Assembly (NCBI GenBank): GCA_015063695.1
Contig: SVTQ01000012.1
Location: 1 to 53,894 of the forward strand
Origin: Oscillospiraceae bacterium
Lineage (GTDB): Bacteria > Bacillota > Clostridia > Oscillospirales > CAG-272
Direction of reading: 5' to 3'
Length of the DNA stretch: 53,894 bases
This document shows positions 25,556 through 33,345 of this stretch, piece after piece. The stretch's first letter is position 1, and the number at the start of each line of letters is the position of its first letter. The notes below the pieces were generated by a model. It saw nothing but the letters and a program-made list of their open reading frames with translations, did not search any database and had not been told where the DNA came from. Both the position numbers and the translations under genes were made by a program.

Positions 25556-26835
25556 TGAATATAATTACTCAATTTATAAATGCATTTTTGCACACATATT
25601 TAGTTTGCTTCTTCTTTTCAACCTTTTGGAAGATAAAGTATAATAAATTTATCACAAGTATTTCTGTTGGATTAATTACATTGTCCTTGACCTGCAGTTT
25701 GCTTTTTCTATCAGGAAGCATATTAAGATTTATCTTGGTATATGTGTTGACGTTGTTATTGTCAATGCTATATGAAATGAAACTATTTCATAAGTTTATA
25801 TATGTGTCCATGATTTATGCTATAAACTCGATTATTGAGGCTATAACGGCAATTAGTACCAGAGTTATTTTTGCTAACGATTTTATACTTACTAATTCAA
25901 AAGTGTTTATAGTTGCGATGATGATATCTAAACTAATTACATTTTTCTTATTATTGATAATCCGATTAAGAAAACATTCTTCTTTAGTTTCTAAATCAAA
26001 CAAAAGTTTTTGGAGTGTCCTTGCTTTTCCACTTGCAACGTTGATGCTTTCTGTCTTGATCGCTATGATATTTTCTTCAAATCCGGAGCAAAGTATTGTA
26101 GTTCAAATACTTGTGTTAGCAACATATACAGTATTAATTACTGCTAATATGATAATCTTTGATTTTATTGATTCGTTATACTTAAATACTGTAAACGAAG
26201 GCAGAATAATAACTGCAAACGAGATTATCAGTAATCAAAAAGAACAGTACAAAGCTCTGATAGATCACAATAGGGAAATAGCCCAAATACAGCACGACAA
26301 TAAACACCTATTCTTCGGGCTGATTTCTGAAATGAAAAAGGGCAATTATGAGGCTGTTATGACAGGTCTCTCGGGAGCTTATGAAATATGCGAAAAAGAA
26401 ATAGCAAATGACAGTATAATAGACTCAATTGTAAATGCAAAGGCAAAAGAAGCACGGGAAATGGGTATAAGTATTGACTATGAATACCGCCATTTGCGAG
26501 ATATGAAGATCTCTCCCATGGACATAGCAATCGTGCTTGGAAATGCTCTTGACAACGCTATAGAGGCATGCAAAGATATTGACTCTAAAGAAGATACAAC
26601 AATATACGTATATGTTGCGCTCAAAGGTGATTCACTTGTAATACTTATTAAGAATCCCGTAAATGATAACGTGGACGTTGCAAATCTTGTAAGCAAAAAA
26701 GATAATACAGAACTTCACGGTTTTGGAGTATTGAGTATGAAACAAATCGCAAAGAAATACGATGGCGAAGTTGTATTCAAGTGCGAGGAAAACGTATTCA
26801 GTACAACTATATTTATGTGTAATACTCAACTGTAA
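25555..26835 (+). CDS. GHKL sensor histidine kinase (AgrC/ComD type)
   Basis: 426-aa membrane kinase. About six hydrophobic segments fill residues 1-205, the arrangement of peptide-sensing AgrC-like kinases. The dimerisation region contains QIQHDNKHLFFGLISEM with the likely phosphoacceptor His near 247. The GHKL ATPase follows with an N-box NALDNAIEAC and a G-box LHGFGVLSM. The start overlaps the regulator stop. No agrB or agrD-like gene is found in the flanking 300 bp on either side, so the ligand gene, if it is a peptide, is elsewhere or absent. Confidence 0.9.
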   Translation: MNIITQFINAFLHTYLVCFFFSTFWKIKYNKFITSISVGLITLSLTCSLLFLSGSILRFILVYVLTLLLSMLYEMKLFHKFIYVSMIYAINSIIEAITAISTRVIFANDFILTNSKVFIVAMMISKLITFFLLLIIRLRKHSSLVSKSNKSFWSVLAFPLATLMLSVLIAMIFSSNPEQSIVVQILVLATYTVLITANMIIFDFIDSLYLNTVNEGRIITANEIISNQKEQYKALIDHNREIAQIQHDNKHLFFGLISEMKKGNYEAVMTGLSGAYEICEKEIANDSIIDSIVNAKAKEAREMGISIDYEYRHLRDMKISPMDIAIVLGNALDNAIEACKDIDSKEDTTIYVYVALKGDSLVILIKNPVNDNVDVANLVSKKDNTELHGFGVLSMKQIAKKYDGEVVFKCEENVFSTTIFMCNTQL

Positions 26836-27042
26836 AGAAAAAATGGCTCCCGCTGTGACCATTTCCAAGGCTCTCACCGCCCCCATTCCCCAAAAGCCTT
26901 GATAAATATGTGGTTTTACGGGGGCTCTCAAGAGACGGGAACTATCACCGAGTTGAGTGTGTCAGATTCTTTATGAAACAAGAACAATGTTGTCGTTTAA
27001 CGAGGGTGAAATAGGGGAATAATGAATTTACACCCCCTTAAC

Positions 27043-27071
27043 TTGACTTTAACGAAAAAACATGCTATAAT
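27043..27071 (+). promoter_or_regulatory. promoter of the ATPase gene
   Basis: -35 TTGACT (27043-27048), 17-nt spacer, -10 TATAAT (27066-27071), 30 nt before the ATG. The DNA from 26836 to 27042 holds no gene that I can support. Confidence 0.8.
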
Positions 27072-27101
27072 GACACTGTCTACAAGAAAGGAGTGCTGAC
27101 A

Positions 27102-28331
27102 ATGAATCAAAGAATCTACACAAGACAGTATTACATTGACAAAATTCGAGGTTTTTATCATAGTGACTTGATTAAAGTTGTGACAGGAATACGCCGTTCA
27201 GGAAAATCTTTCTTTTTGCTTTCAATTATGGAAGATCTGAAAAATTCAGGCGTAGCTGAGAAAGATATTATTTATCTGAATCTTGATAAGCGAGGATACA
27301 GAAAGATCAAAACTCCGGATACTTTAGAGGAAGCTATTGAAAAGCAAATTACAGATGACGATTTCAAATATCTGTTTATTGATGAGGTTCAAAATGTAGA
27401 GGGGTTTGAAGAAGTTGTCAACGGCTTCAGAGAGGACGGAAACTTTTCTATCTTCATCACAGGATCAAACTCTTATCTGTTAAGCGGTGAACTATCTACT
27501 AAACTTACAGGACGATATATTGAGATTGAAATGTTTACCCTTAATTTCCGTGAATATTTGGAAATGAAAGCCTTTTTAGGTAAGGAAATTAATGATAACA
27601 AAACGGAAGAATTTAACGAATATCTCCGTTTCGGAGGTTTTCCGAAAACACTTGAGTTTGACGATGCCGCTGATAAGGAAACTTATATTACAGATGTTAT
27701 TAAGCAGATACTTGAAAAGGATGTAACAAGGCATAAAAAAATCCGCAACCGTGCCGTGTTTGATAAGGTTATGACTTATATCATCAATAATTTCGGTGCA
27801 ACAGTCAGTCTTTCAAGCATCGCAGAATACTTTGATAAACAAGAGCATATCAAAATCCGCACTGAGACCCTTAATAACTACTTGAAGATACTTGAAAATG
27901 CGAAAATAATCTATAAATGTCCACGATTTGATGTAAAATCTAAAAGATCCCTTCGAGGTGAACAAAAATATTATCTTGCTGACCTCGGTATCTATTTCTC
28001 ACGTAATGTTGATGCAAGAATCAATTACGGTTCGGTGCTTGAAAACATTGTTTATACTTACCTTTCCGCAAAAAACTATAGAATCAGCGTAGGAAGAATC
28101 GGTAAATTGGAATGTGATTTCATCACACGTATTAACGATGAATATCGCTATGTTCAGGTTGCTATGACAATTATGAGCGAGGATACAGAGGAACGTGAAT
28201 ATAAACCGTTTACTATGATTAGGGACAATTATCCCAAATATCTTTTGACCGTTGATACGTTGTTACAAAAGCGTGACGGTGTAATACACAAAAATATTAT
28301 AGAATTTATTTCCGAAAACGAAGATCTCTAA
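27102..28331 (+). CDS. AAA-type ATPase with DUF4143-type C-terminus
   Basis: 409-aa ATP-binding protein of the large family that pairs an N-terminal P-loop ATPase with a C-terminal PD-(D/E)XK-like domain (DUF4143). The P-loop GIRRSGKSFF is near residue 30, the Walker B FIDEVQN near 90, followed by the sensor segment IFITGSNSYLLSGELSTKLT and the family motif FNEYLRFGGFPKTLEF. The tail includes GSVLENIVYTYL and KLECDFIT, typical of the nuclease-like part. The ATG at 27102 has AAAGGAG upstream. It is monocistronic with its own promoter and terminator. Such genes are abundant and often horizontally spread in gut bacteria; cellular role unknown. Confidence 0.88.
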   Translation: MNQRIYTRQYYIDKIRGFYHSDLIKVVTGIRRSGKSFFLLSIMEDLKNSGVAEKDIIYLNLDKRGYRKIKTPDTLEEAIEKQITDDDFKYLFIDEVQNVEGFEEVVNGFREDGNFSIFITGSNSYLLSGELSTKLTGRYIEIEMFTLNFREYLEMKAFLGKEINDNKTEEFNEYLRFGGFPKTLEFDDAADKETYITDVIKQILEKDVTRHKKIRNRAVFDKVMTYIINNFGATVSLSSIAEYFDKQEHIKIRTETLNNYLKILENAKIIYKCPRFDVKSKRSLRGEQKYYLADLGIYFSRNVDARINYGSVLENIVYTYLSAKNYRISVGRIGKLECDFITRINDEYRYVQVAMTIMSEDTEEREYKPFTMIRDNYPKYLLTVDTLLQKRDGVIHKNIIEFISENEDL

Positions 28332-28346
28332 CTGAAAATAAGACTT

Positions 28347-28376
28347 AAAAAAGCGGCATGATCCAGCCGCTTTTTT
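28347..28376. terminator. bidirectional terminator between the ATPase and Nudix genes
   Basis: Stem AAAAAAGCGGC / GCCGCTTTTTT with an 8-nt loop between two convergent genes, with A and T tracts on both sides. Confidence 0.85.
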
Positions 28377-28382
28377 GTTTTT

Positions 28383-29291
28383 TTAATTGTCAAGAATTAA
28401 ATCGATATAAGAGAAATCAATAAATTCTCCTGTAGCAATCATTTCTCGGATTTTACTGCTTGATGCATACATTTTGTCAACGGTTTCGTCGTCATTGAGG
28501 ATGACTTCACAGAGGTCATGGTCTTCCTCAAAGAGCCAGACGTCAACGAAGGAGTCGCGCCTTTTGTATGAGTGAACTATCCTGCCGTTTTCGGGAGAGA
28601 GGAGAAGTCCCGTTTCTTCTTCTACTTCTCGGAGCGCCGCAGTCAGACTGTCGTCGCACGCAAGAGCGGAGCCGCCTGTACATTCCCACATATTCGGAAA
28701 TCCTTTGTGGGCTGCTCTTTTTGTTATAAGAAATTCACCGCGGCTGTTTTTTACCCATATATGAACTACGAGATGGTAGTCTCCGTCGTTCAGCAGCTCT
28801 CCTCTGCGGTGAAGCCGTCCCGTTTTATTTCTTTCTCCGTCGTATATGTCCCATAGCTCGCCCTTGCTCGTCTGAGTACAAAGCCACCCGTTTACGGCTC
28901 TGAGCAGGTGGGGCTGAATTAACGGGTAAGTTATGTTTTCAGGAAGCTTTTCTTTATAGCATATTTCTGCTATCTCGCTTGCTTCGGGAATGTTACCGAG
29001 CTTTTTGATCTCGGCAAAGAAGAGCATACCGTATTCATCCACTCCGTAAACGCATACGGGTGTAAGCTCAAATTCCAGAGCTCCCGTTTCTTCAAAAAGC
29101 TCCCTTTTTGCAGTTTCTTCAATAGTCTCTCCTGCTTCTCTGTGCCCGCCGGGAATTTCCCACGTTGTGCGCTCCTTGTGACGGCAGAAAACAAATCCGC
29201 CGCAATAGCGGGATACAATAACGGCATATTTCAGCTTTTCGTCGGGTATTTCTTCGTGGTGATAGAATTTTACTTGTATTTTGTTTGTCAT
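28383..29291 (-). CDS. double Nudix hydrolase
   Basis: 302-aa protein with two Nudix domains in one chain. The first box is perfect: G49-x5-E55-x7-R63E64-x2-E67E68-x-G70. The second starts after the YfcD-like segment DIYDGERNKTGRLHRRGE and has G207-x5-D213-x7-R221E222-x2-E225E226-x-G228 (x2 includes E224), with Asp in place of the first Glu. Nudix enzymes hydrolyse nucleoside diphosphates linked to another group; the first half resembles 8-oxo-dGTPase/MutT-like members and the second the isopentenyl-diphosphate isomerase/YfcD group, but neither substrate can be fixed. GAGG precedes the ATG. Own promoter; convergent with the ATPase gene. Confidence 0.9.
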   Translation of the reverse strand: MTNKIQVKFYHHEEIPDEKLKYAVIVSRYCGGFVFCRHKERTTWEIPGGHREAGETIEETAKRELFEETGALEFELTPVCVYGVDEYGMLFFAEIKKLGNIPEASEIAEICYKEKLPENITYPLIQPHLLRAVNGWLCTQTSKGELWDIYDGERNKTGRLHRRGELLNDGDYHLVVHIWVKNSRGEFLITKRAAHKGFPNMWECTGGSALACDDSLTAALREVEEETGLLLSPENGRIVHSYKRRDSFVDVWLFEEDHDLCEVILNDDETVDKMYASSSKIREMIATGEFIDFSYIDLILDN

Positions 29292-29356
29292 ATAGTGCCT
29301 CTGTTCCGTTGCTTTCGTGTTGCCGTTCTTTTTCTTTAGGCTTGAAGTTTAGAAAC

Positions 29357-29385
29357 ATTGTAGCATAATCTGCTGAAAATGTCAA
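29357..29385 (-). promoter_or_regulatory. promoter of the double Nudix gene
   Basis: On the minus strand: -35 TTGACA (29380-29385), 17-nt spacer, -10 TACAAT (29357-29362). The -35 overlaps the stop codon of the upstream ABC gene. Confidence 0.8.
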
Positions 29386-31205
29386 AATACAATGTTATTC
29401 GTATAGTATTTAGCCTGCATTTCAAACATTTTCTTGTATATGCCGTTTTCGTTTCTCATAAGCTCTTTATGGTTCCCGTATTCGGCGAGCTTTCCTTCCG
29501 AGAATACGGCAATTTTGTCGGTGAAACGTGTGGAGGAAAGGCGGTGGGAGATGTAGACGGTGCTTTTTCCTTCGGTAAGCTTATGGAAACGGCTGTATAT
29601 CTCGTATTCCGCAATGGGGTCAAGGGCGCTTGTGGGCTCGTCAAGAATGATTAGAGGCGCGTCCTTGTAAAGAGTTCTTGCGATTGCAAGCTTCTGTCCT
29701 TCGCCGCCCGAGAATTCTACTCCGAAGTCGTCAAAGTCTTTGCTTACCGAGGTCTCAAGTCCTTTTTCAAGAGAAGATATTTTTCCCGAAAGACCGCTTT
29801 TCTCAACTGCGGTTTTCAGTTTGTCTTCGTCGGTTTCGGTACTTAAAGTCACGTTTTCTCTTGCCGTAAAGGAAAATAGCTTGAAGTCCTGAAAGACTAC
29901 GCCGAGGAGCTCATAGTATTTGTCAAGCGGAATTTTGTTTACGGGAAGTCCGTTTATAAGTATTTCTCCGCTTGTGGGTTCATACAGTCTGCAGAGAAGC
30001 TTTACAAAAGTGGTTTTTCCCGCACCGTTTATTCCTACGATGGACAGAGCTTCATCGGGGCATATTTTTAGCGACAGACCGTCAAGTATCAGTTTTTCCG
30101 TTCCCGGGTATCTGAAGGAAACGTTTATAAACTCAACGGTGATCTTTTTCCACTCCCCGTAGTTTTCCTTGCAGGTATCCGTTTCCTTTTTTATATTCTT
30201 TTCAAGCTCGATGCAGTAGCGGAATTCTCTTGCAAATCTGCTCATAATGATAAGTCGGAAATAGTTCCAGAAGGCTCCCGAAACGCTTTCGCTGAAGCTG
30301 TTTATACTCGTCATGTACATGGAAAAATTACCGATGCTCATTCCGTTGAAAATAACGCGGTATGCAAGGATAAGATAAACGATACACTCCTGAGCAATGC
30401 CCGTAACTAAAGTGAAAACGTTAAGCTTGACGTCTTCCGTTTCGCGGCTTTTGTAAAGGGGATAGACCTCATTTTCAAAATGCTCTTCGTGTTTTTTGCA
30501 GAGCCACTCCGTAAGGTCGTTTATCCTTACCTCTTTTGCAAATCGGGGCTCACGCATTATATCGAGAATATAATTTGTTTTTCTGTTAACGGGTGCCCAG
30601 ACGGAGCGGTAGAATTCAAGGCGCTGATGCTTCTTTTTGTCAATTATCATTTTGACGGTTACCACCGCCGCAATAAGGATTATGATAAGGGGCTCAAAGG
30701 ACAAAACGATAGCGGAAAGACCAATAAGCTTTATAACGGAGGAGAAAAAATTGCAGACGAGAACTAAAATATATATCATGGAGTCTTCCTGGGCAAGCCC
30801 TACAAAGCTTTTTGTGTCGGGATGCTCAAGGTCCTCGTATCTTATTTTGGAAACGGAGCGGCCAAGCTCCAGATTTGCAAGGTATCTTGTTTTTGCAATC
30901 TGCTTCTGGTCGAAGGTCCCGAAAAGATTACTCAGAATTCCTGCGGCAAAGACGGAAAGGGCAAGGGTAAGGACCCACAGCATTGCTTCCTTCATATCTC
31001 CCCTCTCTGTTATGGCGTTTAAAATATTCCTTGTGAAGACTATGGGGATAAAGGGTGTTGCCGTCTGTACCGCCATAATGAGAAAACGGGCAAGGTAAAG
31101 AGTTTTGTTGGTTTTGTAAAGATATTTCAAAACGAAAAACGTATTGGAGAAAAGCTTATCACGGGAGACCTCGTAGCTCTTTTTATCATATTTTTTCTTC
31201 TTCAT
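29382..31205 (-). CDS. ABC exporter half, permease fused to ATPase
   Basis: 607-aa half-transporter. A six-helix membrane domain occupies about residues 30-330 and an ATPase domain about 360-600. ATPase motifs are intact: Walker A GINGAGKTTF, signature FSGGEGQKLAIAR, Walker B LIILDEPTSALDP and switch His in ISHRLSS. The ATG at 31205 has AAGGAG at good spacing and overlaps the upstream exporter gene by 20 nt, indicating translational coupling. With the upstream gene it should form a heterodimer. Substrate unknown; peptides, lipids and drugs are all carried by this class. Confidence 0.9.
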   Translation of the reverse strand: MKKKKYDKKSYEVSRDKLFSNTFFVLKYLYKTNKTLYLARFLIMAVQTATPFIPIVFTRNILNAITERGDMKEAMLWVLTLALSVFAAGILSNLFGTFDQKQIAKTRYLANLELGRSVSKIRYEDLEHPDTKSFVGLAQEDSMIYILVLVCNFFSSVIKLIGLSAIVLSFEPLIIILIAAVVTVKMIIDKKKHQRLEFYRSVWAPVNRKTNYILDIMREPRFAKEVRINDLTEWLCKKHEEHFENEVYPLYKSRETEDVKLNVFTLVTGIAQECIVYLILAYRVIFNGMSIGNFSMYMTSINSFSESVSGAFWNYFRLIIMSRFAREFRYCIELEKNIKKETDTCKENYGEWKKITVEFINVSFRYPGTEKLILDGLSLKICPDEALSIVGINGAGKTTFVKLLCRLYEPTSGEILINGLPVNKIPLDKYYELLGVVFQDFKLFSFTARENVTLSTETDEDKLKTAVEKSGLSGKISSLEKGLETSVSKDFDDFGVEFSGGEGQKLAIARTLYKDAPLIILDEPTSALDPIAEYEIYSRFHKLTEGKSTVYISHRLSSTRFTDKIAVFSEGKLAEYGNHKELMRNENGIYKKMFEMQAKYYTNNIVF

Positions 31206-32982
31206 CGTTTTCTCCTTCCGCGTAAAATCCGGATTGCTTTTCAAACATATCTCTGTATATTCCGTTCTTTTCCATAAGAGTATCATGAGTTCCGTATTCG
31301 GCTATCTCACCGCCGACAAACACGGCGACCTTGTCGCAGAAACGTACTGAAGCCAGTCTGTGGGAAATATATACGGCGGTCTTGTTTTCTATTATGTTGT
31401 TGAACCGCTCGTAAAGTGCGCTCTCGGCAATGGGGTCAAGGGCGGCGGTGGGCTCGTCAAAAATAATGATCGGTGCATCTTTGTAATACGCCCTTGCGCA
31501 GGCGAGCTTTTGCCCCTCCCCTCCCGAAAATTCAATGCCTCGCGGGTCAAATTCTTTGGTGAGGGGCGTGTGCTCTCCAAGCTCAAGCTCCCCGAATTTT
31601 TCATGAAGTCCGCTTTTTTCAATGGCATCAAGGAATTTTTTGTCGTCGCCTTTGTCGAAAACAACGTTGTCGCGAAGAGTGAAATAAAAGAGTGAATAGT
31701 CTTGAAAAACTACGGATAAAAGCTTCATGTAGCTTTTTTTGTTTATCTTTGAAACATCAATGCCGTTGTAAAGAATTCGTCCTTCAGTCGGTTCGTAAAG
31801 TCGGCAGATAAGCTTTATAAACGTTGTCTTTCCTGCGCCGTTGTATCCTACAACGGAAAGCTTTTCTCCCGCTTTTACGGTAACGTTTATATTTTTCAGA
31901 ACGTAGTTTTCCGTGTTCGGATATTTAAAATAAACGTTTTCAAATGTTATCTCGTGGCTTTTTGAACCTCTCGGGTCAATGCAGATCCCGCCATCATCGG
32001 TGCTTGCCGCTTTTGAAGTCACTTTTTTGTAATCGTCAACATATTTTGAGAGAAGCCCGAGACCCATTATCTTTCCCGTAATATCCGTAAAACCGCCCGT
32101 AAATGCGGTTATTGCTCCGAGATATACGCTGAAGCTGCCAACGGTAACGGCGTTTATCAGTATTTTGTAAACCGCATATCCGTACATGATTACCGTCTGC
32201 AAAAATCCTATCACCGTATCGATAATATTCAGCTTTAAATTCTTTTTCAGGTTTTCCTTAAGGATCTCCAGATAGACGTCTATCTCGCCTTCAAACTTTT
32301 CGGAAAGCCACCATGATGCCTTGTTTATTCTGACCTCCTTGCCGAAATCAAAGGTTATCATGCAGTTCATCAGATACTTGAACTTGCGCTCGTATTTTGA
32401 GAATATGCTCTCATAATCGTAGCCTAATTTCTGCCGTCTTTTGTTTATCAGCGACGAGAGGAAAATAATAAATATTATGATAAGTATTATAACGGGATTT
32501 AAAGTGAAGATAATATAGGTGTATCCCGTAAGCTGAAAAAGAGTTGTCAGAAATCCCGAGAGAGTTCCGTCAATAAATCTCACGGGGTTGGTGTTGTTTA
32601 TCGCCTTGTTTATCTCGTCACGTGTGGAGCTGCTTTCAAGAGCGCTGTATTCCATATCGGCGCAAATAACACCGTAGTGCTTTTCAAATTCATGGTTGCA
32701 GCGGAGCTTTGAGGTCCCGCCGATAAAGCTTACCGCAGAGCGTATGACTCCGACAATCAGATTTATTCCCACAAGAAGGGCAATGTAGAACAGAACCTTG
32801 TCAAAATCCTTTCCGTAGGTCAGCTCGTCAATTATGTACTTTGGCATCATCAGAGTAAAAAGAGGCTGAAAGGTGTCAAGAAGAATTGAGACGGCGGCAA
32901 CGAAATACCTGCTTCTTGCATGCTTCCATGAATAGCGAAGCATAAACCCAATGTTTTTCAGTACGTGAAATATCTTTTTCAT
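31186..32982 (-). CDS. ABC exporter half, permease fused to ATPase
   Basis: 598-aa half-transporter, first gene of the exporter pair. Six membrane helices are followed by an ATPase with Walker A GYNGAGKTTF, signature FSGGEGQKLACAR, Walker B IIIFDEPTAALDP and ISHRLAS. The catalytic Glu after Walker B is present in both halves, so both ATP sites may be active, unlike many heterodimeric exporters in which one is degenerate. GGAAGG lies before the ATG. A perfect palindrome and a second inverted repeat lie about 75-110 nt upstream and could bind a dedicated regulator; no regulator gene adjoins. Confidence 0.9.
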   Translation of the reverse strand: MKKIFHVLKNIGFMLRYSWKHARSRYFVAAVSILLDTFQPLFTLMMPKYIIDELTYGKDFDKVLFYIALLVGINLIVGVIRSAVSFIGGTSKLRCNHEFEKHYGVICADMEYSALESSSTRDEINKAINNTNPVRFIDGTLSGFLTTLFQLTGYTYIIFTLNPVIILIIIFIIFLSSLINKRRQKLGYDYESIFSKYERKFKYLMNCMITFDFGKEVRINKASWWLSEKFEGEIDVYLEILKENLKKNLKLNIIDTVIGFLQTVIMYGYAVYKILINAVTVGSFSVYLGAITAFTGGFTDITGKIMGLGLLSKYVDDYKKVTSKAASTDDGGICIDPRGSKSHEITFENVYFKYPNTENYVLKNINVTVKAGEKLSVVGYNGAGKTTFIKLICRLYEPTEGRILYNGIDVSKINKKSYMKLLSVVFQDYSLFYFTLRDNVVFDKGDDKKFLDAIEKSGLHEKFGELELGEHTPLTKEFDPRGIEFSGGEGQKLACARAYYKDAPIIIFDEPTAALDPIAESALYERFNNIIENKTAVYISHRLASVRFCDKVAVFVGGEIAEYGTHDTLMEKNGIYRDMFEKQSGFYAEGENDEEEKI

Positions 32983-33057
32983 TTATCCTTCCTTTCGAGA
33001 TTAAACCATCATGTCTTTATAACTTTAAGGATACCATAACGAAAAAAACGATAAAAG

Positions 33058-33093
33058 CAACCGGTTGGCGAAATCTATTTAACCGTTGGTTGA
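33058..33093. promoter_or_regulatory. candidate operator pair upstream of the ABC exporter
   Basis: A perfect 10-bp palindrome CAACCGGTTG (33058-33067) is followed about 20 bp away by AACCGTTGGTT, an inverted repeat of the same half-site. Spacing of about two helical turns suits a dimeric repressor of the TetR or MarR class. A plausible but weak -35 TTGCTT on the minus strand begins at the palindrome edge. Confidence 0.5.
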
Positions 33094-33142
33094 ATTTTTA
33101 TTTTTTCTGTCGAAGAACTTTCCTTTCATCTAACTAATAAAG

Positions 33143-33196
33143 AAAAGGCGGCAATTTTGTAATGGTCGTTTGCCATAACAAAATTCCGCCTTTTTT
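33143..33196 (-). terminator. long-stem terminator, probably of gdhA
   Basis: Stem AAAAGGCGGCAATTTTGT / ACAAAATTCCGCCTTTTTT, nearly perfect, with a T run on either strand. It lies past a repeat element downstream of gdhA and upstream of the exporter promoter. Confidence 0.7.
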
Positions 33197-33214
33197 CTTT
33201 ATTAAAAAATAAAA

Positions 33215-33327
33215 AAGCCTTCTCCTGAGTGCCCTTCCCCCATTGGGGAAGGCTATCATACCCTTTTCAAAAGCCTTTGAAAGGGGTATGGGGAAAACTT
33301 TCCTCGGAAAGTTTTCCCCATATTTCC
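33215..33327. repeat. intergenic block of consecutive hairpins
   Basis: It begins with AGCCTTCTCCTGAG and GGGGAAGGCT (33215-33255), the same ends as the element at 21095-21209 but with the middle missing. It continues with ATACCCTTTTC/GAAAGGGGTAT (about 33258-33289) and a perfect 14-bp stem GGGGAAAACTTTCC/GGAAAGTTTTCCCC (33290-33319). No gene in 32983-33345. Confidence 0.65.
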
Positions 33328-33345
33328 TAACCATTTGTAACTATC

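Noticed and set aside
26836..27042. Short frame MAPAVTISKALTAPIPQKP and its complement as a peptide gene, perhaps the missing Agr peptide
   Set aside because: No ribosome site or export signal, and the stretch looks like a repeat or gene relic rather than an AgrD-like peptide.
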